From Glandiceps talaboti (taxonomy: Eukaryota; Hemichordata; Enteropneusta; Spengelidae), in contig NC_135566.1 of NCBI RefSeq assembly GCF_964340395.1, forward strand, positions 7,237,501-7,301,500: a DNA stretch of 64,000 nucleotides, in the 5' to 3' direction. A program made the translations under genes and the position numbers. This document shows, piece by piece, positions 14,472 through 54,000 of the stretch (position 1 is the first letter of the stretch; every line of letters begins with the position of its first letter). Under the pieces are notes generated by a model that searched no databases, was not told the origin of the DNA, and saw nothing but the letters and a program-made list of their open reading frames with translations.

Positions 14472-14554
14472 TGCTAGACCTCGGATGTTCTTCTGATAGA
14501 ATACGACACACGACCGAACATCGCTATCGAGGATGGAACATCCAAGGCCTAGCA
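14472..14554. repeat. Short imperfect foldback
   Basis: TGCTAGACCTCGGATGTTC (14472-14490) is nearly the reverse complement of 14536-14554, with two mismatches across 19 bp and a 45-nt loop. The right arm continues into a further partial inverted match near 14873-14895, so this is probably the edge of a palindromic element. Confidence 0.5.
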
Positions 14555-15820
14555 AATGTCATCAGGATATAAATAACTGCCAATCAGAGAACCGTATTAG
14601 CGACAAGCACAGAGGACAATAGCTATTTTTTCATGCATATTCATCTTAAGGAGGGGCTTGTAAAAATAGCCACCAATGCGTTAACTAAAATGTGTGAATG
14701 ACAACGTCTACACACTCACCAAACACAATAACCATAAACCGACAAGACATAGACTGAAGTAAATGTGTTTGTCAACACCTACATGCAGAGATTGAATATA
14801 TTAAAGAATATATATATGCATACATGGCCCAACCCACCGCTTAACGTAATCTCAATGGAATGTCCGGTCTGAAAATGACATTTGCTAGACTGTTCGGGCA
14901 AGCCCTCACTGCGAACTTCGTTCGCTCCCTTAGCAACAACCAAATGGCAATATATTTTGGTCAAATAACATCTGGTAGGCAAGTGTGTAAACATTCAAAA
15001 GACGTATGAAGATATCCTTAGCAACCAACATGTACCTTCACATTTTTTAGCTCATCCCTATTCTCCTAATATCAAGCATACAAACAACACATACAATGTT
15101 TTAGTGTATTCCTATCTTCCACACCTGGTTGTTGATGTTACTCATGGACTAATACACTATGGATTACAGTGGCCCGGAATGCAAAACTACGAGTAGAGTA
15201 GCACAGTAGAGTTGTGAAGTTGGCACACCCCACAGCAATGCAAACTCGTGCTTTGATGGGTGGGTGGGTGTGTGTGTGTGTGTGTGTGGGGGGGGGGGTG
15301 GGTGTTAGCTAGCATAGCAACAACCTACTAAAAATAACAGGAAACAATAATTTGATTAAACCATGTACACTTGGTTTATTTCCATTTGTCGTTTTCCCAC
15401 TTTAGTGGACCACTATACAAATAAATTCTGTGAATATTTGCCGTTTTATTAAGAAAGTATATAACAAAGTACTGCTGCTGCCTAACAGAGTTGAACAAGA
15501 CAATGTGTTCTATAGCAGATGCACACTGTAAAATGATATATTCATGTATACTACTAAGTCAACAATGCATCCATCCAAAAATGAAAATGCATATGTTTGC
15601 TGTACAATGACTACATAGGTGAGAGATCATGGAAAGGAAGTTGCTCTTGACTTACAAAATTATATACATGTAAGGTTTGTGACTTTATAAATTGCCACAA
15701 CCTAAATTGTCAGCTTTATGGTCAGAAAAGTCTGTTATACACAAAATATATATCATTTTTGTCCATCATGATAGTGTTTGGCTAGTAAGTTCATGTCTTG
15801 AAAACCATAGAAGGCAGTAT

Positions 15821-16156
<336 letters not shown>

Positions 16157-16731
16157 TTATTACACACCCTCAGACAACTCCCTCTGCTCAAAATTGTTTC
16201 ATAACCCCACCCACGATTTTCTAGCCATAACTGTTAATGGTGTTCTAAAAACATTGCTTAAATCGAGGTTGAGTGTTCCATTGAGACATCCATCCATCCA
16301 TACATGCACACATACATACAGGCAGGCAGGCATAAATACATACATACATACATACAAAAACCAAACTTAAAGAATGCTTCCTGGTGCTATTTTAACACGT
16401 CAAGGTAGTAATAATACTACATAAAATTTGAGTAGCCCCCCCCCCCCCCCCGGTCATAAATAATGACCGGCCGCGGCTCCCTTAAAGGTCAATGACGTAA
16501 CCATAGCAACTACGGATTTCTAACGATCCCGCCACCTTGTTAATCCTTTACTAGAGATATGCATTCTATCCATTCTCAGGGTATGAGGTGCAAAATGTAG
16601 ACGAAAAATAAAAGAATTCAAAGCAAGTTACTTTTTTTTCGAAAGTTAGTCAAGAATAAACTTAATATTTTTATCTCCCTGTCGGTCGACGATAGTCCTG
16701 CTTGCAGACGGCGCGCGAGTATGCAAGCTAC

Positions 16732-16934
16732 CACAGGCATTTGTTTCCCGAGATATGTATCAGAATGTTTCTATCAGAAATACAATAAAATGTCGATAAT
16801 ATTGACGTGTTTAGCCAAATATATATGAAAGGGGTAAAATTACACTTGCTTCTACAAGTGTAATTTTACCTCTTTCATAATATAGTTAGATAGAAACATT
16901 CTGATACACATATCTCGGGAAACAAATGCCTGTG
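16732..16934. repeat. 203-bp foldback (near-perfect inverted repeat) in DYNLL copy c intron
   Basis: Outer arms of about 43 bp start CACAGGCATTTGTTTCCCGA at 16732 and return as the reverse complement ending at 16934. A second, inner palindrome of about 20 bp per arm is centred near 16855 (GTAAAATTACACTTG paired with CAAGTGTAATTTTAC). Between the arms is about 50 bp of unpaired sequence. It is absent from the intron of copies a and b. It could be a MITE or foldback transposon; transcribed, it would form a long hairpin. Confidence 0.8.
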
Positions 16935-17012
16935 AGATGGACCATAGATGTATTAGGATGGACCAGGTCGACCATAGTCTCTTGAATGACATCGTATAGT
17001 TCATGATTGTGT

Positions 17013-17210
17013 CTTACCTGTTTGTAGTTTGGTTCAAGATCAAGAAATAGACAAACGACGGATTTGCTTTTCGATGCTCTTCTTGTTAGCTCTCACAAGA
17101 CAAGTGATCAAGTACAGCGCGATAACTAGACTATGTATCTTGTTACCTGGATACTATGTTTGTGTTGATTGGGTTACTGCTTTGTTTGTCCTTTTCTCAT
17201 TGGTCGAAGT
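17013..17210 (-). promoter_or_regulatory. Promoter and non-coding exon of DYNLL copy c
   Basis: On the minus strand CCAAT boxes lie at 17203-17199 and 17172-17168. The 5' UTR exon then ends at 17018 with the donor GTAAG at 17017-17013. Same arrangement as copies a and b. Confidence 0.5.
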
Positions 17211-17651
17211 AGCGTTCTTCGTCCGTAGTTTATATCAACCATCGGTCTCGCTTCGTGATATCAACGCGTTGATTCGTAGACATTCAAGCACACGTGTCTT
17301 TCAATTGAATGCAAGATGGTATTTTCCACCGGCGTAGTATATTATCCCACAATGCAAATGTACACGTTTAGACCACTGACGAGTAAGTCGCTTATAGTTA
17401 CGACTATTGCCATTCGTTAATTCACGCAGAACGTGTCTTGACCAATGGAGTAGATGTTTATTCGAACACATGATATGATCAGGGCCGGACGTAGCCTAAC
17501 AAAATTGCCCGGGGGGGGGGGGGGGGGAGGAGGGGAATTGGCTTGGTGCAATCATGCATTTAAACTTTTTGGAAAGATGGCTCATTTACATATATATATA
17601 TCCATTTTAGCGTACGCAATTACATATCAAGTAGCTGTCGAAAAGATGTCA

Positions 17652-18318
17652 CATTTGTTACATACATAATAATTTGATAGCTGACTTGCAGAAATGTCCG
17701 ATTGACCTCAAACAGCTGTATTAAACACTCTAAGTATAATAGAATATGTCCTGAGACAGCTTGTTACACTTACAGTACAATAGGAAAGGCGAAGGTCAAC
17801 CATATGTCCTGAGACAGCTCGATATAGTACTATGGAAAAGAGAATGATCTCTGGTAGCATGATTAATTCTTTGTAATGAACTATACAAGGTCAAGAGCTG
17901 ACACAGGACTAAAGACAAAAGATGGGTACTGAAGCAACAATATAAGAATTCAAGAAGTCCATGTCAGAGATATGAAATTTTAATCCAATCAGCAATCTTA
18001 GAATAAGAATTGTAATATATTTTGTACATGTAGAAACGCCCAGTTTCTGTGCTATATATATATATATGTTACATTTTAATGGTAAGTGAGAGCCGAGAGG
18101 GCAATCTGGAGGGTAGAATGTGAGGGATGAATATATGGTGAGAACTGGTTCTCTCCATGGAGGTAGGAAGTCCTTGTACTTGCCGCTAAGCTGTGAAATA
18201 AATCTATCTACAAGCATCCTGTTGGTCAATGTGCATTGATTCCTGAGTGAGTACCTCTAAGCTGGCCAAGTGAGTGTGATTCCTGTAAGAAGTGGTTGGT
18301 AACATTACGTTGAATTTT
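17652..18318. mobile_element. Second copy of the 10064-10927 repeat element
   Basis: Starts TTGTTACATACATAATAATT and ends GGTTGGTAACATTACGTTGA, colinear with 10064-10927 apart from an internal gap of about 160 bp. It is in direct orientation although the neighbouring DYNLL copy c is inverted, so it inserted or moved independently of the gene duplication. Confidence 0.6.
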
Positions 18319-18721
18319 ACACATTCAAAGTTAAAAAAAAAAGTTTAAATAAAAAGAATTGGATGGTGCGTTCTCAAATAAGTATTAAACACAACATAAT
18401 AACCCTCTTTTTTACCCAACTATTTGTCTTACAGCCTGTGCAGGTATAACGTAAAGTAGAACTATAACATTTAGAAAAATTTTTTTTTTCCTGCCATTCC
18501 CAAAACTGAACTCCTTGTCATTGTCATTATAATGGAAAGTGTTTGGATGTTTGGATTTTGATGTCGAAGGCACAGCTCTGTTTACAAATTCAGGGCCATT
18601 CTTTCCATAGCAAATTGTCTCTTCAAAATGAATATTGCGGAATAACGCAATTCATATTTGTTCTTGTTCAGTATTATAAATTGGAAAATATACTCTTGCG
18701 TGTGTGTCTGATGGGCATGTC

Positions 18722-18812
18722 TATGTATGTATGTATGTATGTATGTATGTATGTATGTATGTATGTATGTGGTATGCATGTATGTATGTATGTATGTATG
18801 TATGTATGTATG
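18722..18812. repeat. (TATG)n microsatellite
   Basis: About 22 tetranucleotide units with one interruption (GGTATGCATG). The open frames on both strands are repeat artefacts. Confidence 0.95.
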
Positions 18813-18904
18813 TGCATGTCTCTGTTTATATATATATGTGTGTCTGAGTGTCTCTGTGTGTGATATTATGGAAAGACCTGGTGGATCCAATATGTGTTTA
18901 GGTA

Positions 18905-19065
18905 TAATTCCTCAATATTTTCTTCATTCAGCCAAGGAAATAAAAATTGAAATAAATGAGCTAAGGAGCCTTGTCACCCTTAAGTTGAAAACAAGGAGTG
19001 ACTAGCCCATAAGTCACAAGTATTTTCTTGCTGAATGAAGAAAAATATTTGGGAATAATATAATT
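18905..19065. mobile_element. Palindromic MITE family 1, copy A
   Basis: Ends carry complementary TTCTTCATTCAGC motifs: CAATATTTTCTTCATTCAGC on the left, and GCTGAATGAAGAAAAATATT on the right near 19030-19050. The centre contains the family core CTAAGGAGCCTTGTCAC. Other copies lie at 28465-28612, 36272-36428 and 52862-53092. Confidence 0.7.
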
Positions 19066-20122
19066 ACATCTGTATTAGTATAATTCATGAAACATCAGGA
19101 AGAGTTATGGTAACTTTTAAACATGCCTTGAACAATATAGAATGACATAGACGGCGTTGTTGTGATGTAGAATGACCAGAGTATAAACCATTTATTTGTT
19201 TGTTCAAACATGTTCAACTTGGCTTATGTGTGGTATGATATCCAGTGTATACAAATGTAGTATACATAATGGTGACTGAAATTTGGAGGGTAAAACATAA
19301 CATGCCTATGAAAAGAAACTTACACTAAACTGTATGATGTTATTTGTGCATTTTGGATTATTCTGTTCTATGACTTTATCAACCCACTGTACCTATATGT
19401 AATGACTGAGTCAGACACAATGACTACTGGGGGTACTATGTATGTTTATTAACAGCATTTAAAGCAGCCCACATAGCAAACCAAACACCTATATTGCTAA
19501 ATCACTAGGTAAGTGGCTATTTATACAGCAAAATTACTTGAAAATGGTGACTGGTTCAACAACGCTGTAAAAGCTCTCTCGTATGTACTTCAGAGATCTC
19601 TTGATTTATTACATGATTATTAATATCACAGTGTATTTTAGAATTCTATGAAAGTTTATAGACATTGTTAGTTGAATGACATGCTGAGATACATACAGTT
19701 GAGAACAAGAATTGGTCCACTTTTCAATCCTATGATATGAGACTATCATTACTGTGAAACTACCAATCAAAATTTATCTTTGGCATTAGAATTCAGCATC
19801 TAATCTTTTGCATGACAAAATAGATACTTTCAAATCAAATATCACTACCAAGACATTTAATCTACAGTTTCATCTCCCACAAAATACAAAAATCAAAAAC
19901 AGACTCATTGAAACTTCATTGATTTTACAGTCTGTAAATACTTGCTAGAGTCATTATTTCAATCTCATTACTGTTAGCATTTGTTTGTGTTTTTATTATC
20001 ATAAATTTGGGTGTACCATTCAACATGAACATTTTCTCAATTTCTGTGTTTCTCCAGTCCTCATTTCTTCATAGACACTTCAGTTCCTCCACCAGCCTTG
20101 CACATGCACATGTGATTATTGG

Positions 20123-20128
20123 TTTATT
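20123..20128 (-). other. Likely COQ5 polyadenylation signal
   Basis: AATAAA on the minus strand, 34 bases after the COQ5 stop codon, giving a very short 3' UTR. Other AT-rich candidates lie further downstream. Confidence 0.45.
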
Positions 20129-20161
20129 TTATCTTACTTTCTTCAAATAAAATTAAGTTTT

Positions 20162-32007
<11,846 letters not shown>

Positions 32008-32266
32008 GTTTACATGAACCTTTAACTTAGCAGCAAATAACAAGTCTCCCTAGCTCTTCCTAAATCTGATGGACTAGATCTATTTTTGTGTACTGTGAAT
32101 TCTCAAAATATGTGACCAATGAGCATTTTTCACATATAAAGAGTAATTATATTAATATATTCTAGACATTGTTTGTACTAGAATATAAAAATAATATTAT
32201 TTTCTCTATGTAATTTGTGAAATCATTGTCTGTCCGCGTACGAGGTTAAAAGGGAGAAGTTCCATC
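32008..32266. promoter_or_regulatory. Bidirectional COQ5/HEATR6 promoter region
   Basis: The 259 bp between the two start codons must hold both 5' UTRs and the shared promoter. A CCAATGAG box lies at 32114 on the plus strand. No TATA box can be called with confidence in the AT-rich sequence. Confidence 0.6.
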
Positions 32267-48348
<16,082 letters not shown>

Positions 48349-49207
48349 TGACAGAATCAGAATTTCAAGTGTCATGCATGTCTCCTTTGTTTATTCCATG
48401 CCATGTCACCCACATCTAGGTGTATCAACATTTTGTTGCCTTCTCTTGTAATTACAATTAAAATCAATCTACCTGCAACATATCATTGCTGTAGTTGTGT
48501 AAGCACTATTACTTATGATACAAAAAAACTTGGCATTCCCCTATTTGTTACTCAGGGATGTAGCAGATAAAACAGAAAAAAGTAGGCAGTCATACCTTTG
48601 AGGAAGCCCCATGAATCTGCCAAACAATGCATAGTGGTTGAAACAAAGAAATTTTTAACACACAGTCCTCAAAAAAGCAGCCTGCAACAAACGGCAGAGT
48701 AGCAAATTAGTTTTGCAGTCTACCAGCCCATACTACATCCCTGTTTGACTAGGGAGTGACTTTCAAGATTCCTGGATTTCATCATTTTGACTCATAACAG
48801 AGAAATATATTGTTTATTTGACCACAGACTATCCAATGCCAATTTGTATTGCAGTGTATTGATAGTTTGTCGTCTTCCTCCATTATTGTATTGAAATGTA
48901 GAAATTTCAAAATTTGAACACCAATTTGAGGAGAAAAAAAAGAATGTTTTTTATTCAGTTTTTCCTTTGTAGGAAATCAGACAAGATAACAATGATAACG
49001 ATGAAGGAATTGATGTAGTGTAAGCATCAATTTGTCAATGTTCTATAAAGATAATCATGGTACAACAAATTATTTCAAAGGTTGTATTCCGTAAACTTCA
49101 TACTTAGTAGGTGCAGAGTTCACGGTATGTGAGATACCCAGGTGATAACCCTTCTATGCAAGATGCCCATGTAATCACCTTTCTATTCAATACAGTACAC
49201 AAGATCA

Positions 49208-49445
49208 GACCCAGGAAATGAAAGCATTCTCATTAATTTGGGTTCTGGAGAGTCATTTCATAGTTTTACATCACCTTAGTACATTACATGAGATTTCAGA
49301 GAAATAGCAAGTGCTTTGCTGTGGACCACATTGCATGATGGGAGTCAACAGAAATATTTATGCAATGGTTGAACAATGAATATTCATGACTTTACTGAAA
49401 GTAATAGGCACTTAGGATTCATGAATATTCATTGTTCACTTATAT
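49208..49445. mobile_element. MITE family 5, copy B
   Basis: GGGTTCTGGAGAGTCATTTC (49239) matches the arm of 40467-40820. An internal inverted pair (AACAATGAATATTCATGA versus TCATGAATATTCATTGTT, 49373-49435) forms a strong hairpin. Confidence 0.6.
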
Positions 49446-49509
49446 TTATTTCCTAGGGTGACATTCCCCTGTTAATACATCAAAATGATGGTATAGATGA
49501 AAAGTTTTG

Positions 49510-49805
49510 ATATATTTCACTCAATTTACATAATGTATGAGAATAAATGGCTACATGATTGTTCAGAATTACATTTTACATCATTGGTTGAGCCATGTCA
49601 TGTGACTTCCTAATTTACACAATTTACATACTGCACAAGAATAAATTAATAAATGATTGTTTGCAAGTATATTTTACATCATTGGTTGAGCCCTGTCATG
49701 TGATTTGCTAATTTACTCAATTTGCATATTGTATCGCAATAAACTGCTACATAATTGTTTACAATTACAGTTTACATCATTAATTGTGGTATGTCATGTG
49801 ACGTA
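49510..49805. repeat. 98-bp tandem repeat, three units
   Basis: ACATCATTGGTTGAGCC at 49579 and 49677, and a diverged third copy near 49775, each followed by TGTCATGTGA. Located 3' of HEATR6. Confidence 0.7.
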
Positions 49806-50231
49806 GTAACAATGGGCATGAAACCAACTCTCATAGAGACAAAATACATCAATGAAAAATATTATTGTTGATTCAGAATTTCCTCTTAGAGTTTCACATG
49901 TTTGTAGAAATGAACATGCTCTTTAAATGTATGAGCCATTTCATTTTGTCTGGAAGATCCAGTCGTTGGTCTGTTTGTGTAACCACTTGCTACAAGAATT
50001 GAAAACAACTGGATCTTTCAGGCTACCATTTCATGTGAACAGAAGAAATACCAAGAAAAAAACAGCAAAATGTGAACTGTGTTCTTTCAATATCACCAAA
50101 GACTTTTATAACAGCGTTTTATGTCAATTTCAGTGGTTTATTTTGTAAATTTTGTACAGTGCACTTTGTGTAACTTGTGTATTGCTATTTTTATTTGTAA
50201 ACTGTAAGCTGACATGGTGAGCATTTCACAA

Positions 50232-50276
50232 AATAAAAGAATCAAGACTTGATACCAATTGCAGATTTCTTTTATT
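50232..50276. other. Facing polyadenylation signals, HEATR6 (+) and RAMA-like gene (-)
   Basis: A plus-strand AATAAA near 50232 and a minus-strand AATAAA (TTTATT near 50270) face each other about 40 bp apart. If both are used, the two mRNAs overlap or nearly overlap at their 3' ends. Confidence 0.5.
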
Positions 50277-51083
50277 CGAGTCAATGAACATAACATTTTT
50301 CAACATGAAGAAACATTTACTGTAGTAAAGGTGCAAAGAAAAATATCCCACATATTTGTGAATATAGACTGTAAGATATGTCGTGTTGTTCAGCCCTGTC
50401 AGGCTTCTTGACCACGACGATGAGTGCGGGCTGAGCGTTGCACGAATGTCTGTATCGTACAAACTATCGTATATCTAAGTACAGTAGAAGTACTGGTACT
50501 TAAAGTCTCTCATGTTCCTAAATGTTATTTCACCCTGAGCTAGACATTATGGGGGAAAGTTGAAGAAAAAAAAATGTAATTTCACCATTTAAGTACTTAA
50601 AAGGTCAAGTTCAGATTGAGATTAAAATTAAATTAAAAATGTGAACAGCAATATGCCATGTTCTGGTTATCAGAGCAGATTTCATGGGTTGGCTACTAGG
50701 ACTGCTGTTCACAAGCTGTTTTTTTGGACTGGGAGTGAGAGCCAGAGTAGTCAAGTATTGCAGGATAAGACAGCAGATACGAAGTTATCACTCATGAGTT
50801 ATTCTTGCTGTACTATTTTGTTTGTGTCTACCAGTAATCAAAACGTGGCTAATCACTACTGTAATGCTTTTGTAAGAGCACACAAGAGAGGGAGAGGGTG
50901 TGCACTTCAAAATTTAATTAATTTTACCCACTTTCACACGGTATTCATTGCTTTGTGCACTGCCATACAATCAGCGATCATGATGAAAGGTTAGCCCTCA
51001 TTTTAGCAAGTCTGGGATGCCCTCTTGCGATGTTTACCTACGAAATGGCAGGAATTTCAATAACCGGAATATGATATATTGTG

Positions 51084-54000
51084 TTACTTCTCAAACTGGA
51101 CATCCTGTAACCACTCTATGGGTATATCAGGATTAGGTAGGTCCCAGAAATCAGCTGACACAACATCATACCAGGATGACAACTCATCATTATATATCAG
51201 TGTAATTTGACAGTTCTTGAATAGCTGTGGTAGGAATGAGTCAGTATGTGATGTCTGGTCTTGACAGGAGTGTGCAGGCTGTTGTCTATTAACTTGTGAA
51301 TCTTGTACACTAACATGGCAATCTTCAGAACATTGAGTGGATCCAATTTCTGTTAATACATGTAGATTACAATAAGAAGCACAGTCCAAAAAGCTAAGAG
51401 TAAAATATACAATACTTCAGTCTATGTATCGTGCTCTTCCTGACATCATGGATTGCAAACACAGGATGGTGTATGGTAGGGAAGACATGTTAATGATAGT
51501 AGACAGGGTAGAGATAGCAGAGGGAAAGTTTAAAAAAATTTGATTTTCCATCAAAAGATGAGTCATTCCTTTTGAAGAATATGACCAAGTATTTCAACTG
51601 ACATATGTAGAAGTGAAGTCCAAAAAACTAAGAAAAATATACAATATTTCAGTCTCTATGTATCATGTGTTCTTTCTGACATCATGGATTGCGAACACAG
51701 GCTGGTGTAGGGTAGGGAAGACAAGTTAATGACAGTAGACAGGGTAGTGATAGCAGAGGGAAAGTTAAAAAAAATTATTTGATTTTCCACCAAGAGATGA
51801 GTCCTTTCTTTTGAAGAATATGACCAAGTATTTCAACTGACATCAATAACTTGGTGTGATACTTATTAGTATTACTGAGTCAACAGAAACAGAAATGTCA
51901 AGATATCGGTACTATATGATGCTTACCATTAATACCAGCATCCAATATTGGTATTTGGGTGAAGGAACTCAGTGGTTTTCCATTATATTTAATCTGCAGT
52001 ATAAAGAAAACAAGTTTACAAATACATGTATTCAAAATAATATCAGAATAATGAACACTGCAACAGGAGGTACAGGTATTTTCATATTAAAATGGGAGTC
52101 ATTTCATAATTTTGCATACATAAATCACACATGGTTTTCAAAAACTGAATGAGGAGTTTTCTGACCTGTGTCCATGCAGTAACTCTTCCTATCTTCTTCA
52201 TTCTCAGTACAGCTTTAGCCCACTGTGAAGGATTGATAAAGCACTCTCCACCACTACTTAGAATTACACCAGTTGATAGTAAACTACCATAGAATGTCTT
52301 ATTCTGAGATGAGAGGGATAGAACGAACTTTTAAAATACATATTTATCCACTATTGAACATTTCAAAATGTTCAGTTCTTTCAAGACTAGTTATTAGAAA
52401 TCATAATGATACACATATTTTGGGCCGATGGCCTCAAAATGTGAAATACATTTCAATTTCAATTTCAATATTGGAAATGATAAACATACCAACTCCTACA
52501 TCTAACCTGAAATGAACTTTGAGTAATAGTTTTTCAACAAAAATGTCCTAAAAATACAGACAGTTCATTTTCCAATGTTATGTTTAAAAGAAATACTCAT
52601 GACAATAATATTGTCAAATCTAACAAATCCTGAACTCAAACCAAATGATATTTAATTCACGATTTCCACTATCCATATCTTGCACAAGACAAATTTACAT
52701 GTTCAGACAGAAAATGTGGAATATATATTCTGGTTGTTCTATGTGACAACACATATCTAAGTGATTATTTCTGCAGTGTGAAATTTGAATGAAACCATTC
52801 AGAATCTGTTATTTTCTCCACATGTCTACAATTAAATTTGTGTATGCATAATTACATAATTCACCAATATACTTCTTCATTCAGCCAGAAGACACTTGTG
52901 GCATAAAGGTTTTGTCAGTACTCTTCTTTGACTCATAGTGACAAGGCCCCTTATGTTACTCATCTTTGACCTCATAGTGACAAGGCCCCTTATGTTACTC
53001 ATCTTTGACTCATATTGACAAGGTCTCATGTTTTCCTACGTTAACTGATGAAAAATATTAGGGAATTATTCCGAGAATAATATCTAATTACCTCATGATG
53101 ATTGGTAATGGATAGTAGATTTGTGCCTGGCTGAATTATGTTATTTTGAATGAGTGAAGATAAGGTGTGCTTCATCAGCTGTTTGCTACGTCCTTCTGTA
53201 GTCAGGGTCTATACAACACACAAAGGGTGAAAAGTTCACTAAAAGGTCTGAAAACCAAAGTTATTTAAATCTCTCCAAACCTTGACATACAAATGTTTGT
53301 TCTTGGTACTTTTAGAGTAACTGAAGAAATTTGGGATTTATTAATATTATTTTGTTTTCAACCTATCATTTTCCCAGAGTTAATTAACATACCGTATACA
53401 TCTAGGGACTACAGTCTAATATCATACAGCTCTATTTAAAAACTTTATATAATTTTTCAAAATTTTAACTGAGAAATAGGTTTGAGTTTTCTTGAAAAAA
53501 GTAACAGCACAGGTTTTTAGATTTTTATTTCTGAGGCACATACAACATTTGTACTTACATTGTTGACTGCACATACCTTTGGAGCAGTACTTGAGATTGG
53601 TGTAGATTTGGATACTACTGACAACACAGAGGTCTCTGTAACATTGTTTGCAGGCTTTCTTGTATTTTGTACTGGCCTAGGTAAATCATGACAGGTTGCT
53701 GTCCCCTGTTGGTACCTATCTTCACTTCCAGGCAATATTTTATTGGTTGTAGTGTTGACATTCTGATCAGCTTGCCTTACCAAATTCATAGTGACTGGTT
53801 TTCCTGATGTGGTTTGAACTACAGTATCTGATGTATTCCGTTTTATAGACGATGTGACTCCACTCACTGGAAGAGTACACATTGATGGAATATGAGTCCA
53901 CTGTATGTTCTGACTTCTCCTAGTTGACACGTTCCGAGATGGTACCATCTTTCTCACCTCGACACCTGTAGTGGACATGACTGGTGCATTGCCGACTGAG

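Larger units (their letters stand above)
48349..50230 (+). other. HEATR6 3' UTR / downstream region
   Basis: The only polyadenylation signal placed well before the convergent gene is AATAAA near 50232, so the 3' UTR could be long. A possible extra terminal exon begins at 48973. The open frame at 49927-50148 (73 codons) has no recognisable family and is probably UTR. The interval also contains repeats at 49208-49445 and 49510-49805. Confidence 0.4.

Noticed and set aside
32008-32043. Earlier COQ5 start (MLFAAKLKV)
   Set aside because: The second ATG gives a more typical mitochondrial presequence; the first cannot be excluded but is less likely.
49927-50148. 73-codon frame beginning MYEPFHF as a separate gene
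   Set aside because: No recognisable family, no supporting splice sites, and it lies in the probable HEATR6 3' UTR.
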